This document shows positions 9,219 through 17,796 of a stretch of 64,000 bases of DNA, piece by piece. The DNA lies in NCBI RefSeq assembly GCF_001590835.1, contig NZ_LTAQ01000001.1, positions 545,989 through 609,988 on the forward strand, in the 5' to 3' direction. Each line of letters opens with the position of its first letter. Position 1 is the stretch's first letter. Origin of the DNA: Bacillus gaemokensis (lineage in GTDB: Bacteria > Bacillota > Bacilli > Bacillales > Bacillaceae_G). The position numbers and the translations under genes were made by a program. The notes beneath the pieces are model-generated. The model was not told the origin of the DNA. It did not search any database and saw only the letters and a list, made by a program, of their open reading frames with translations.

Positions 9219-9830
9219 TTACTTAGCTTCTTGGTAACGTTTTTCAGCTGCGTTCCAGTCTACAACGTTCCAGAATGCACCGATGTAGTCAGGACGACGG
9301 TTTTGGTAATTTAGGTAGTAAGCATGCTCCCAAACATCTAAACCGATAACTGGCGTTTTACCTTCTGTTAAAGGTGAATCTTGGTTTGGCGTGCTTGTTA
9401 CTTCAATTTCACCATTGTTTACTACTAACCAAGCCCAGCCAGAACCGAAGCGAGTTGCGCCAGCTTTTGCGAATTCTGCTTTGAATGCATCAAAGCTACC
9501 GAATTTCGCTTCAATTGCAGTTGCAAGTTCACCTACTGGTTGTCCGCCACCATTTGGAGATAGGATTGTCCAGAAGAAAGTGTGGTTCGCATGTCCGCCA
9601 CCATTGTTACGTACTGCTGTACGAATTGCTTCTGGTACTTCGTTTAAGTTTGCAACTAATTCTTCAACACTTTTGTCAGCTAGTTCTGCATGGCCTTCTA
9701 ATGCAGCATTTAAGTTTGTTATATAAGTATTGTGGTGTTTTGTATGATGAATGTTCATCGTTTCTTTGTCGAAGTGAGGTTCTAAAGCATCATACGCATA
9801 AGGTAAATTTGGTAATTCATGTTTTGCCAT
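9219..9830 (-). CDS. sodA: Superoxide dismutase (Mn type) SodA
   Basis: SodA converts superoxide to hydrogen peroxide and oxygen in the cytoplasm. The 203-residue length is typical. Metal ligands are His28 (MNIHHTKHH), His83 ([10 protein letters not shown]), Asp165 and His169 ([11 protein letters not shown]). The GGGHANH and DVWEHAYY signatures fit the Fe/Mn family; the manganese assignment rests on resemblance to Bacillus SodA. GGGAGG precedes the ATG. It has its own promoter (9884-9912) and terminator, so it is probably monocistronic. Confidence 0.97.
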   Translation of the reverse strand: MAKHELPNLPYAYDALEPHFDKETMNIHHTKHHNTYITNLNAALEGHAELADKSVEELVANLNEVPEAIRTAVRNNGGGHANHTFFWTILSPNGGGQPVGELATAIEAKFGSFDAFKAEFAKAGATRFGSGWAWLVVNNGEIEVTSTPNQDSPLTEGKTPVIGLDVWEHAYYLNYQNRRPDYIGAFWNVVDWNAAEKRYQEAK

Positions 9831-9856
9831 TGGTAAATTCCTCCCATTTTATGTAT

Positions 9857-9874
9857 TGCCAAAATAGTTTGGCA
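9857..9874 (-). other. Leader hairpin in the sodA 5' untranslated region
   Basis: TGCCAAA (9857-9863) and TTTGGCA (9868-9874) form a perfect 7-bp stem with a four-base loop, between the predicted transcription start and the sodA ribosome site. It may stabilise the mRNA; no T-run follows. Confidence 0.45.
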
Positions 9875-9883
9875 TACAACTTC

Positions 9884-9912
9884 ATTCTACCCTAATTGCC
9901 ATAGGGTGAAAA
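9884..9912 (-). promoter_or_regulatory. sodA promoter with palindromic spacer
   Basis: On the minus strand TTTTCA (9907-9912) and TAGAAT (9884-9889) are separated by 17 bases. The spacer itself reads CCCTA-N7-TAGGG, an inverted repeat that a repressor could occupy. Confidence 0.55.
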
Positions 9913-9993
9913 CAAATTAAATCACATTGTCTTGCTATCATTAAAGTAGCAAAATTCCCATTTCTTTTCAAACAAAATGCTCATGTATGTCGT

Positions 9994-10022
9994 AAAAAAA
10001 GCTTCCTTCTACAAGGAAGCTT
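9994..10022 (-). terminator. Terminator of the tRNA gene
   Basis: AAGCTTCCTT (9999-10008) pairs with 10013-10022 around a four-base loop. A seven-T run follows on the minus strand (9994-10000). Confidence 0.85.
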
Positions 10023-10054
10023 CTCGTCTACAATATAAACGCGTGAAATAGGTA

Positions 10055-10128
10055 TGGACCCTGTAGGACTCGAACCTACGACCGGACGGTTATGAGCCGT
10101 CTGCTCTAACCAGCTGAGCTAAGGGTCC
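10055..10128 (-). tRNA. tRNA with CAU anticodon, probably tRNA-Ile2 (lysidine type)
   Basis: A full cloverleaf can be drawn on the minus strand. The acceptor stem is GGACCCT with AGGGTCC, followed by a D-arm, the anticodon CAT at 10092-10094, a T-arm with GGTTCGAGTCC and discriminator A at 10055. CCA is not encoded. The body, with GGACC at the 5' end and AGACGGCTCATAACCGTC as the anticodon arm, resembles the Bacillus tRNA-Ile that reads AUA after TilS converts C34 to lysidine. It does not look like elongator or initiator tRNA-Met. Automatic tools often call it Met. Confidence 0.9.
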
Positions 10129-10463
10129 AGAGTTATGTATATGACGATGGTTGAAAATCCTATACGTGTTACCACCACATTTCTAAAAAACATCCCTAAT
10201 AATTAAATTACTATAGGATATATCAATTAAGAAATGTAAGATAAATTTACCATATAAAAAAGAAAAGTGTCAATTGTATTTTTACTTTTCATACAACGAG
10301 ACTTTTATCCCGCTCTTTATGAACAATCACAAACTTCATTCTTAACACTCCATCGACTTCCCCCGTACAGTAACGCAATATAGCTTGTGATTCTCTTGAT
10401 GCATACGTTACAATGATTTTATACGCAACACAGGATTTTATACACAACAAAGGAAGTGAATAT
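10129..10463. other. Non-coding gap between tRNA and DUF1189 gene
   Basis: This AT-rich 335-base stretch must hold the tRNA promoter (minus) and the promoter of the gene at 10464 (plus). I could not place either with good -35 and -10 spacing. An open frame on the minus strand (10289-10513) has no ribosome site and overlaps the start of the next gene, so I do not call it. Confidence 0.4.
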
Positions 10464-11246
10464 ATGTCCATATTTACACAACTAGTAAAAAGCTTATACT
10501 CACCAAAAGACATGGCGCTATTTCGTTTTCAAAAAATCGGAAAAACAATTTTGTTCATCATGTTACTTTGCCTAATCACTACTATTCCGAGAACCTTATT
10601 ATATGGAAGCGCAATTCAAGATGGCGTTAGTATGGTCAACCGAGCACTTGAAAATGATATTCCAGAGTTTAAAATTGAAAATGGTGAACTTAAAGCAGAT
10701 ATAGATAAACCAATTGAAAAAGAGAAAATAAATTCCATCTTTTTATTTGATCCTAACAGTACGGAAGTGAAAACATACAGTAATAAAGAAGGATTATTTA
10801 TTCTTAAAGATAAAGTAATCTCTATGGCAAACGGTCAAACAAGAACGTATTCCTATGACGATTTATTAGGTGCTTCTCTTGAGAAAAAGGACCTGCAAGA
10901 TTTTATTTCCTTATTCGATAACATCTATCCAATCTTAATGTTCGTTATCGGTGCTTTTTATCTGTTCCAATTATTTATCACATTCTTAGGTATAACACTA
11001 CTTGCATTCATTGGTTCTGCTATGAGCGGTCAGCGTAAGTTATCGTATAAACAAGTTTGGATATTAACTACTTATAGTTATACAATCCCTACTGTCTTCT
11101 TTATGATTATGGATTTATTAAAAATCAATGTGCCAGGATCATCATTGATCTACGTTGCTGTTATTTTAATTGTTCTATACTTAACTATTAAAGAAGTTCC
11201 AAAACCAAAAGAAAAACAAGAATTATATAAAAAAAATGCCATTTAG
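10464..11246 (+). CDS. DUF1189 family membrane protein (YqgB-like)
   Basis: The protein has 260 residues from the ATG at 10464, which has AAAGGAAG eight bases upstream; an in-frame start at 10413 lacks a ribosome site. A membrane segment near 29-49 is followed by an extracytoplasmic region of about 110 residues and then three or four more segments, the DUF1189 layout. Function is unknown. It sits between sodA and yqfZ-ispG as yqgB does in B. subtilis. The stop codon lies in the loop of its own terminator. Confidence 0.8.
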   Translation: MSIFTQLVKSLYSPKDMALFRFQKIGKTILFIMLLCLITTIPRTLLYGSAIQDGVSMVNRALENDIPEFKIENGELKADIDKPIEKEKINSIFLFDPNSTEVKTYSNKEGLFILKDKVISMANGQTRTYSYDDLLGASLEKKDLQDFISLFDNIYPILMFVIGAFYLFQLFITFLGITLLAFIGSAMSGQRKLSYKQVWILTTYSYTIPTVFFMIMDLLKINVPGSSLIYVAVILIVLYLTIKEVPKPKEKQELYKKNAI

Positions 11247-11259
11247 GCATTTTTTTTTT
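11233..11259 (+). terminator. Terminator of the DUF1189 gene
   Basis: AAAATGCC (11233-11240) pairs with GGCATTTT (11246-11253), followed by a long T-run to 11259. The stop codon TAG (11244-11246) lies at the loop and stem edge. Confidence 0.85.
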
Positions 11260-11295
11260 GGACAAGCATATATTCCTAGCAAAGGAGTGAGGAAT

Positions 11296-11655
11296 ATGAA
11301 GAGACTGGGTATACTCTTATTTGTGCTTGTTCTCGGTTATGTATTTTACTACGATATAAAAATTGGTACCTTACCAATGTTAAGCTCATACAAAAAAACA
11401 ACTGCTGCTCAAACTGTCAAAAAAGAAGAAACAAACTCAAAACAAAAAAAAGAGACAGAAAAAGAAATAGATGTACAACATAAAGCAATTGAAGTGAAAA
11501 CAGGAGATACTGTTTTATCTATTACCGAAGAAATTAATAAGAAAAAAGTTCCTTCTATTGAAAAAGTAATTGATGATTTTAAACAGTTAAATAAAAGTGC
11601 ATCTTCTACAAAAATACAGATCGGAAAGTCTTATAAATTCCCGTTATATCAATGA
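11296..11655 (+). CDS. yqfZ: Membrane-anchored LysM-like protein (YqfZ-like)
   Basis: From the ATG at 11296 (AAAGGAG upstream) the protein has 119 residues. It has an N-terminal membrane segment (about 5-22), a Lys/Glu/Thr-rich linker and a C-terminal LysM-like module (about 68-119) with KTGDTVLSITEEIN and a final IQIGKSYKFP. LysM modules bind peptidoglycan, so a cell-surface role is likely. Position next to ispG is that of yqfZ in B. subtilis. Exact function unknown. Confidence 0.8.
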   Translation: MKRLGILLFVLVLGYVFYYDIKIGTLPMLSSYKKTTAAQTVKKEETNSKQKKETEKEIDVQHKAIEVKTGDTVLSITEEINKKKVPSIEKVIDDFKQLNKSASSTKIQIGKSYKFPLYQ

Positions 11656-11670
11656 ACTATCACTTAATCC

Positions 11671-11700
11671 TTGTCAATTATATGAAGGCGCTGATACAAT
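11671..11700 (+). promoter_or_regulatory. Candidate ispG promoter
   Basis: TTGTCA (11671-11676) and TACAAT (11695-11700) are spaced by 18 bases and lie about 110 bases upstream of the ispG start. This fits a vegetative sigma-A promoter. Confidence 0.6.
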
Positions 11701-11810
11701 AGTAAAAGTGAAACCGAGCACATGGGTTTCTAATCCCTTATATCACATACACTATGCTTGATATGAGGTCCAAAATAAGAAACTTCTTTTATAAGGAGAG
11801 CGATCTATTC

Positions 11811-12917
11811 GTGAATGAAATGACTCATCGTACAAAAACACGTCCTGTTAAAGTCGGTAATTTAACAATTGGCGGTAATAATGAATTAATTATACAAAGT
11901 ATGACAACAACAAAAACGCATGATGTAGAAGCAACAGTTGCTGAAATCAAACGTTTAGAAGAAGCGGGTTGTCAAGTTGTCCGCGTTGCTGTTCCAGACG
12001 ATCGCGCAGCAAATGCTATTGCTGATATTAAAAAACAAATCAACATCCCACTTGTTGCTGATATTCATTTTGATTATCGCCTTGCTTTAAAAGCAATTGA
12101 AGGTGGCATTGACAAAGTACGTATCAACCCAGGTAACATTGGGCGTCGCCATAAAGTAGAAGCTGTTGTAAATGCTGCGAAAGAACGCGGTATTCCAATT
12201 CGTATTGGTGTAAATGCTGGTTCACTAGAACGTCATATTTTAGAAAAGTATGGCTACCCTACTGCTGATGGAATGGTTGAAAGTGCACTACATCATATTA
12301 AAATTTTAGAGGACTTAGATTTCCACGATATTATCGTATCAATGAAGGCCTCTGATGTTAACTTAGCAATTGAAGCATATGAAAAAGCTGCTCGTGCTTT
12401 TGATTATCCATTACATCTAGGTATCACAGAATCAGGAACACTATTCGCTGGTACAGTAAAAAGTGCTGCTGGTCTTGGAGCGATCTTAAGTAAAGGAATC
12501 GGAAACACACTGCGTATTTCATTAAGTGCTGATCCTGTTGAAGAAGTAAAAGTTGCTCGTGAATTGTTAAAATCATTCGGTCTTGCATCTAATGCGGCAA
12601 CACTTATTTCTTGCCCAACTTGCGGTCGTATTGAAATTGATCTTATCAGCATTGCAAATGAAGTCGAGGAATACATCTCTACACTGAAAGTGCCAATTAA
12701 AGTTGCTGTACTTGGCTGCGCTGTAAACGGTCCTGGTGAAGCCCGTGAGGCTGATATCGGTATCGCCGGTGCACGCGGAGAAGGTTTATTATTCCGTAAA
12801 GGAAAAGTAGTTCGAAAAGTACCAGAAGAAACGATGGTAGAAGAACTGAAAAAAGAAATTGATGTCATCGCTGCAGAAATGGCTGCAAATCAAGAAAAAG
12901 AAAAACAAGAGCAATAA
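11811..12917 (+). CDS. ispG: 4-hydroxy-3-methylbut-2-en-1-yl diphosphate synthase IspG
   Basis: IspG (GcpE) converts MEcPP to HMBPP in the non-mevalonate isoprenoid pathway using a 4Fe-4S cluster. The 368-residue protein has an N-terminal TIM barrel and a C-terminal cluster domain. The cluster cysteines are [11 protein letters not shown] (two) and [10 protein letters not shown] (one). I choose GTG at 11811 because AAGGAG lies 12 bases upstream; the next ATG (11820) is too far from it. IspH, the next enzyme, is encoded 7 kb away at 20021. Confidence 0.95.
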   Translation: MNEMTHRTKTRPVKVGNLTIGGNNELIIQSMTTTKTHDVEATVAEIKRLEEAGCQVVRVAVPDDRAANAIADIKKQINIPLVADIHFDYRLALKAIEGGIDKVRINPGNIGRRHKVEAVVNAAKERGIPIRIGVNAGSLERHILEKYGYPTADGMVESALHHIKILEDLDFHDIIVSMKASDVNLAIEAYEKAARAFDYPLHLGITESGTLFAGTVKSAAGLGAILSKGIGNTLRISLSADPVEEVKVARELLKSFGLASNAATLISCPTCGRIEIDLISIANEVEEYISTLKVPIKVAVLGCAVNGPGEAREADIGIAGARGEGLLFRKGKVVRKVPEETMVEELKKEIDVIAAEMAANQEKEKQEQ

Positions 12918-12920
12918 CCA

Positions 12921-12957
12921 AAACGGCTGACCTAATTTTTCCGGTCAGCCGTTTCTT
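12921..12957 (+). terminator. Terminator of ispG
   Basis: AAACGGCTGACC (12921-12932) pairs perfectly with 12943-12954, four bases after the stop codon; TTTCTTT closes it. Confidence 0.8.
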
Positions 12958-12965
12958 TAGAGCAA

Positions 12966-13007
12966 TAGAAAAAGCTTATCAGTTTAATGACTGATAAGCT
13001 TTTTCTA
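12966..13007. terminator. Bidirectional terminator between ispG and zur
   Basis: A perfect 17-bp stem (12966-12982 with 12991-13007) around an eight-base loop has A/T runs at its base on both sides. It can end ispG read-through and the convergent znu-zur transcript. Confidence 0.85.
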
Positions 13008-13046
13008 CTATTCACGGACCTGATCTCTACTCATTAAACTTTCACT

Positions 13047-13460
13047 TTATTCCGCACACTTCGGACACCGACCATATATTTCAAACTTATGCCCGGTTAC
13101 TTCATATCCTTTAAAATCTTTATTCATAAACTCCATTGGACAAGAAGTAATTTCTTTCGTACCACCGCAGTCTAAGCAAATAAAATGATGATGATGTTCC
13201 ATAACAGAACATGTAAAGCGAAAATGCTTCTCGCCTTTCAGCTCCGTTTGCTCTAAAATACCAATTTCGGCAAATACAGTTAAATTACGATAAATTGTAT
13301 CAAAGCTCAATCCTGGATAATCATCTTTCATATGTTCTAAAACGTCTTTTGCAGTTAAATAACGATTGTGCGCCGCAAATAAACGTAACATTTCTTCCCT
13401 TTTTCCAGTGTGTTTATAACCTTTTTCTTTCATAAGGTGTAAAGCATCTGTTAGATTCAT
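13047..13460 (-). CDS. zur: Zinc uptake repressor Zur (Fur family)
   Basis: Zur represses zinc uptake genes when zinc is sufficient. The 137-residue protein has an N-terminal winged helix (about 1-80) with [10 protein letters not shown] and [12 protein letters not shown], then the Fur dimer domain. The regulatory histidine cluster EHHHH is at 88-92. Structural zinc ligands are C95/C98 (CLDC) and C132/C135 (CPKC). Fur, PerR and Zur share this fold. Zur is chosen because the gene is 13 bases downstream of zinc-type ABC transporter genes and a Zur-box-like site precedes them. The start at 13460 has AGGGA upstream. Confidence 0.9.
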   Translation of the reverse strand: MNLTDALHLMKEKGYKHTGKREEMLRLFAAHNRYLTAKDVLEHMKDDYPGLSFDTIYRNLTVFAEIGILEQTELKGEKHFRFTCSVMEHHHHFICLDCGGTKEITSCPMEFMNKDFKGYEVTGHKFEIYGRCPKCAE

Positions 13461-13473
13461 AACTATCCCTACT

Positions 13474-14307
13474 TTATGCAGTTTTTTTCTTCTTCCATAA
13501 GATTGCACCGATTAAAATAAGAACCGCTAGCATAACAATTGTACCACCTGGAGCTAAATCAAGCTGATAAGAAGCAAACATCCCACCGATTACGGAAATT
13601 TCACCAAATAAAATGGAGAAGAAAATTGTTTGTTTAAACCCTTTTGCAATGCGAATGCTTGCTGCTACCGGTAATGTCATTAAAGATGATACAAGAAGAA
13701 CTCCGACAACGCGCATCGATACCGCTATAACAAGTGCAACTAAAATGATAAAAATAAAGTGAATCCACTTTGCACGAAGACCTGTTGAAACAGCATATTC
13801 CTCGTCGAACGATAATAAGAACAGCTCTTTATATAATAAAACAATTGTTGCAATAACTACGATTGCCACAATACCAATAATAATTAAATCCGTGCTTGTT
13901 ACAGCGCTCACACTACCAAATAAATAACTAAATAAATCAGTATTAAACCCATTGGCAAGTGAAATGAAGATAACACCAATCCCCATCCCTGCTGAGAGAA
14001 TAATCGGAATCGCTAGTTCTTGGTAATGTTTATATACGGTACGCAATTTTTCAATTAATAGCGCTCCACCTATCGAAAAAATCATTCCCATATATAATGG
14101 ATTTAAAAAACCACCTGTAAAAATTGTTTTTTCAAGTAACAAACTTGCCGCAATCCCCGAAAGTGTCACGTGACTTAAAGCATCTGCAATAAGCGACAAA
14201 CGACGAATCACAACAAACACACCGATAAGTGGTGCAACTAATCCTATTAAAATACCGGCATATAAAGAATTACGTAAAAAATCATATTGCAAAAAATCCT
14301 GTATCAT
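13474..14307 (-). CDS. znuB: Zinc ABC transporter permease ZnuB
   Basis: The 277-residue protein has eight or nine membrane segments and the ABC-3 permease features of zinc/manganese importers ([12 protein letters not shown] near residue 37, [18 protein letters not shown] near 196). It forms the membrane channel with the ATPase encoded upstream. Its ATG overlaps the znuC stop by one base. Metal specificity is inferred from the linked zur. No substrate-binding lipoprotein gene is in this cluster, so one must be elsewhere. Confidence 0.9.
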   Translation of the reverse strand: MIQDFLQYDFLRNSLYAGILIGLVAPLIGVFVVIRRLSLIADALSHVTLSGIAASLLLEKTIFTGGFLNPLYMGMIFSIGGALLIEKLRTVYKHYQELAIPIILSAGMGIGVIFISLANGFNTDLFSYLFGSVSAVTSTDLIIIGIVAIVVIATIVLLYKELFLLSFDEEYAVSTGLRAKWIHFIFIILVALVIAVSMRVVGVLLVSSLMTLPVAASIRIAKGFKQTIFFSILFGEISVIGGMFASYQLDLAPGGTIVMLAVLILIGAILWKKKKTA

Positions 14308-15077
14308 TATATCCTCCCGTGATGCTCATGATCATGCTCTAAACGCTGAACATGATGTCCATATAAAATCGACATTTCTGCATCTTCTAACTCTCGGAAT
14401 TTCTCTACATTCCCATGGAAATGTAGATGCTGATTTAAACAAGCAACATGCGTCACCTTCTCTGTTACAGCTCCCATATCGTGCGTAACCAGAATAAGTG
14501 TAATACCTAGTTTTTTATTTAAGTCTTCTAGTATTTCATAAAAGCTCTCTACACTCTTTACATCAATTCCAACTGTAGGCTCGTCCAAAATAAGTAGTTC
14601 CGGGTTACTTACAAGCGCACGCGCAATAAACACACGTTGTTGTTGTCCACCTGATAGCTCTCCAATGTTACGATTTTGAAATTCACTCATCCCTACATCC
14701 GCGATTGCCTTCGCTACCCTTTCTTTATCTTCTTTGTTTAAGAAGCGAAATAGACCTTTTTTTGAAACAAGTCCCATTGACACTACTTCAAAAACCGTCG
14801 CTGGAAAACCAGAGTTAAAGCTGTTAGCCTTTTGTGAAACATAGCCAATCTTATTCCATTCTTTAAATTTCTTACTATCAATACCAAATAACCGAATACT
14901 TCCTTGCTTCGGCTTCAAAACACCTAGCATACACTTCAATAAGGTCGATTTACCAGATCCATTTGGCCCAACCAAACCTAAAAAAGCTCCCTTCGGAACT
15001 TGCAAATTAATATCTTCTAATACATTCCGATCTTCATATCGAAATGTCAGACCTTCTATTTCCAACATATTTTTCAT
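14307..15077 (-). CDS. znuC: Zinc ABC transporter ATP-binding protein ZnuC
   Basis: This 256-residue ATPase has Walker A GPNGSGKST at 37-45, signature LSGGQQQR at 141-148, Walker B LLILDEP at 161-167 and switch histidine in VTHDMG. The C-terminal tail is rich in histidine (HHVQRLEHDHEHH), which fits a metal importer. First gene of znuC-znuB-zur, expressed from the promoter and Zur-box-like site at 15098-15156, so the operon probably contains its own repressor. Confidence 0.92.
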   Translation of the reverse strand: MKNMLEIEGLTFRYEDRNVLEDINLQVPKGAFLGLVGPNGSGKSTLLKCMLGVLKPKQGSIRLFGIDSKKFKEWNKIGYVSQKANSFNSGFPATVFEVVSMGLVSKKGLFRFLNKEDKERVAKAIADVGMSEFQNRNIGELSGGQQQRVFIARALVSNPELLILDEPTVGIDVKSVESFYEILEDLNKKLGITLILVTHDMGAVTEKVTHVACLNQHLHFHGNVEKFRELEDAEMSILYGHHVQRLEHDHEHHGRI

Positions 15078-15097
15078 AGCATCTCACCTATTTTAAT

Positions 15098-15156
15098 TCA
15101 GAATGATTCCGATTTATCTCTATTTGAATTATAGTATAGCTTACTATAGTTGTAAA
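15098..15156 (-). promoter_or_regulatory. znu-zur promoter with Zur-box-like operator
   Basis: On the minus strand TTTACA (15151-15156) and TATAAT (15128-15133) are spaced by exactly 17 bases. Just downstream, 15098-15112 reads TCGGAAT-C-ATTCTGA, a 7-1-7 near-palindrome matching the Bacillus Zur box TCGTAAT-N-ATTACGA at 12 of 14 arm positions. The place, about +9 to +23, suits repression. Confidence 0.75.
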
Positions 15157-15208
15157 CCAATCTGCCCAAAATTATATTCTTTATTTTGAACAACCTTCTT
15201 ATTATAAC

Positions 15209-15237
15209 AAAAAAGCAGAGAAATTTTCTCTGCTTTT
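15209..15237 (-). terminator. Terminator of yqfU
   Basis: AAAAGCAGAGA (15211-15221) pairs with TCTCTGCTTTT (15227-15237); the minus strand continues in T residues. It ends the gene starting at 16139. Confidence 0.8.
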
Positions 15238-15260
15238 AGACGATGTTATAAAACATATTT

Positions 15261-16139
15261 TTAGTGAATTGCTGATTTAAATTTACCACCGTTTGTCTCT
15301 TGTGTATTCATAATTGTAATAAAGGCATTTTCATCAATTTCATGAACAATTGACTTTAATTTCGTTACCTCAAGACGTGTAACAACGGCATAAATAACTT
15401 CTTTCTCTTTATCTGTGTAACCACCTTTTGCAACAAGCTTTGTTGTCCCACGACCAAGGCGGTGTAAGATTGCATTTGATACTTCTTCATACTGATCTGA
15501 TACAATTAGAACCGCTTTCGTCTCATCAAGCCCTTGAATAACCGTATCAATTGTTTTAAATGCAATGTAATACGTCATAACAGAATACATCGCTTGCTCG
15601 ACACCAAACACAAATGCTGCCCAAGCAAAAATAAATAAGTTCACAAACATAACGAATTCACCGACAGAAAACGGTAATTTTTTCGTTAATAAAATCCCCA
15701 TAATTTCTGTTCCATCTAAGGAACCACCGTGGCGAATCACAAGCCCTACACCAATTCCTAAAATAAGACCGCCAAAAACAGTTGCTAAAATCGGCTCTGT
15801 CGTAAATGGTGGAATAGCGTGTAATGTCGATTCAATACATGCTAAAGCGACAATTGCAAAAGCAGAAGATAACATGAATGTCTTTCCGATTTGTTTATAG
15901 CCAGAATACATAAACGGGATATTGAGGATTACAACCAGAGTAGAAAAACTTAACCACCAAATGTTAGGAGTGAGATAATCTAATATGAGGGAAATACCGA
16001 TAATTCCGCCATCAATAATTTTATTTGGCATTAAAAATAGTTCAATTGCTACCGCCGCACATGTTGCACCAAAGACAATCATAACTAAACGATACAACAG
16101 ATGCATAACACTTTCTTTTCGATGTTGTTTTTTCTCCAT
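15261..16139 (-). CDS. yqfU: YitT-family membrane protein with DUF2179 domain (YqfU-like)
   Basis: The 292-residue protein has five or six membrane segments (DUF161/YitT repeats, about 15-200; [16 protein letters not shown] and [15 protein letters not shown] are the repeated glycine-rich motifs). A C-terminal cytoplasmic DUF2179 domain follows (about 210-285, containing [19 protein letters not shown]). The molecular function of this family is not settled. AAGGAGGG lies just before the ATG. Position beside zur corresponds to yqfU in B. subtilis. Confidence 0.85.
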   Translation of the reverse strand: MEKKQHRKESVMHLLYRLVMIVFGATCAAVAIELFLMPNKIIDGGIIGISLILDYLTPNIWWLSFSTLVVILNIPFMYSGYKQIGKTFMLSSAFAIVALACIESTLHAIPPFTTEPILATVFGGLILGIGVGLVIRHGGSLDGTEIMGILLTKKLPFSVGEFVMFVNLFIFAWAAFVFGVEQAMYSVMTYYIAFKTIDTVIQGLDETKAVLIVSDQYEEVSNAILHRLGRGTTKLVAKGGYTDKEKEVIYAVVTRLEVTKLKSIVHEIDENAFITIMNTQETNGGKFKSAIH

Positions 16140-16288
16140 AAGCCCTCCTTATAGTCTCTATGTAATTTTGTTCTTTTATTATAACATATTCTTCTTTTTC
16201 TAATGAAAAAAAGAAACTGTTATACGAATATATACAAGCATTTCGCACATATATTTCAATATACGTATGCCTAAAGGAGGACTACATC

Positions 16289-16543
16289 ATGAACCTCATC
16301 AAACAACTTGTAAATAAAAAATTAAACCATATTTCAACAAAAGAATTATTGAAATATAGTAAAGACTACGAAGTTCCTATTACAACAGAACAAGCTGATC
16401 AAATTGTTCTGTTAATGAAAGGGAAGAATATTAACATTTACGATAATGGAGAGCGACTTGAATTATTAAAGAAAATCGCAAAAGTAACCTCTCCTGCAAC
16501 TGCTCAACAAGTAAATACGTTATTTCAGCAATTATTAAAATAA
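16289..16543 (+). CDS. yqfT: DUF2624 protein YqfT
   Basis: This 84-residue soluble, helical protein begins MNLIKQLVNKKLNHIS and matches the short DUF2624 family represented by B. subtilis YqfT at the same place before nfo. AAAGGAGG precedes the ATG with good spacing. No catalytic motif is visible and no function is known. It converges on nfo; the two stop codons share one hairpin. Confidence 0.8.
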   Translation: MNLIKQLVNKKLNHISTKELLKYSKDYEVPITTEQADQIVLLMKGKNINIYDNGERLELLKKIAKVTSPATAQQVNTLFQQLLK

Positions 16544-16566
16544 GGAGGGGAATCCCCCTCCTTATT
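16539..16566. terminator. Bidirectional terminator shared by yqfT and nfo
   Basis: AATAAGGAGGGG (16539-16550) pairs with CCCCTCCTTATT (16555-16566) around four bases. Both convergent stop codons lie inside the stem. T-rich sequence follows only on the minus strand, so it should work better for nfo. Confidence 0.7.
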
Positions 16567-17458
16567 GCCCCTTAATTTTCTCAAGAAGTCCTTCATCAAA
16601 CGTACCATTTTTAAGCATTTCAATTTCAAATTTATATGGTGGTTTCTTATCCTTCTTATCTTCACCTACATACGGTGTTTCCAGAATTTTTGGTACATGC
16701 TGTAATTGTGGATGATGCACAATGTGATGCAACGCTTTATAACCAATATGACCGAAACCAATGTTTTCATGACGGTCTTTTCCAGCTCCACGTACATTTT
16801 TACTATCATTAATATGCAATACTTGTAAGCGATCAATTCCAACGATTTTATCAAATTCATTTAATACACCGTCAAAATCATTCACAATATCATAACCTGC
16901 ATCGTGTGTATGGCACGTGTCAAAACATACAGATAGTTTTTCATTATATTTAACACCGTCAATAATTTTTGCAAGTTCTTCAAAGCTACGGCCGCATTCT
17001 GTTCCTTTTCCAGCCATTGTTTCTAACGCAATATTTACTGTCTGTTCTGGTGTTAACACTTCATTTAGCCCTTTAATAATCTGCTGGATACCAGCTTCAG
17101 CTCCTGCACCTACGTGAGCACCTGGGTGAAGTACAATTTGTTTCGCTACACCTAACGCTGATGTTCTTTCAATTTCCATACGAAGGAAATCAACACCTAA
17201 TTGAAATGTTTCCGGTTTTGTTGTATTACCAACATTAATAATATATGGTGCATGGACAATAATTTCTTCAATGCCACTCAGTTCCATATGTTTGCGTCCT
17301 GCTTCTATATTCAATTCTTCAATTGGCTTTCTTCTCGTATTTTGCGGCGCACCTGTATAAATCATAAACGTTGTCGCACCATATGAAACAGCCTCTTCAC
17401 TCGCTGCTAATAACATCTTCTTACCACTCATAGATACATGAGATCCAATCTTTAACAT
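16562..17458 (-). CDS. nfo: Endonuclease IV (AP endonuclease) Nfo
   Basis: Nfo cuts DNA at abasic sites during base excision repair. The 298-residue TIM barrel carries the three-zinc site motifs: HVSMSG near the start, [40 protein letters not shown] and [12 protein letters not shown]. Length and all signatures fit a full enzyme. GAGGTG precedes the ATG. Alone in its transcription unit. Confidence 0.96.
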   Translation of the reverse strand: MLKIGSHVSMSGKKMLLAASEEAVSYGATTFMIYTGAPQNTRRKPIEELNIEAGRKHMELSGIEEIIVHAPYIINVGNTTKPETFQLGVDFLRMEIERTSALGVAKQIVLHPGAHVGAGAEAGIQQIIKGLNEVLTPEQTVNIALETMAGKGTECGRSFEELAKIIDGVKYNEKLSVCFDTCHTHDAGYDIVNDFDGVLNEFDKIVGIDRLQVLHINDSKNVRGAGKDRHENIGFGHIGYKALHHIVHHPQLQHVPKILETPYVGEDKKDKKPPYKFEIEMLKNGTFDEGLLEKIKGQ

Positions 17459-17649
17459 ATAATCACCTCTTCAATATACAATAGCTATAATGATAGCATA
17501 ATTTGTAGAAATATGTAGTGAATTGTTTGTTCACAAAAGAATTCACCAAAACAATAAGCTTTTCTGCTGAAAACAAATACGCAAGTTACACTTTCCCCTA
17601 TTTCTAAAGCATTAAGCTTTTTCAATACATCGCCCTCTAAAAATACCGA

Positions 17650-17668
17650 GATAAAGTGAAACTTTAAT
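17650..17668. repeat. 19-base intergenic repeat, copy 1
   Basis: GATAAAGTGAAACTTTAAT here is identical to 31545-31563. It lies in the 312-base gap between cshB and nfo (17459-17770), which otherwise holds only the nfo promoter region and the cshB terminator. Possibly a fragment of a dispersed B. cereus group repeat. Confidence 0.5.
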
Positions 17669-17734
17669 CAGTGATGAGGATTTTATTTCTCACCTAACAT
17701 CTTTACTTTTTTTCAACAGAAAGTATTGATATTC

Positions 17735-17796
17735 ACAAATATAGTAAGAAAAAAAAGATAAGGGATTCCCTTATCTTTTTTTCTTACTATATTTGT
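17735..17796 (-). terminator. Very long terminator hairpin of cshB, overlapping its last codons
   Basis: Arms of about 30 bases (17735-17764 and 17768-17796) pair with a single-base bulge in the A/T run. The upstream arm encodes the last eight residues (NKYSKKKR) and the stop codon of cshB. The tip is GGGA/TCCC. Confidence 0.75.

Noticed and set aside
10289-10513. Minus-strand frame of 74 codons between the tRNA and DUF1189 gene
   Set aside because: No ribosome site, overlaps a real gene start, and no recognisable family.
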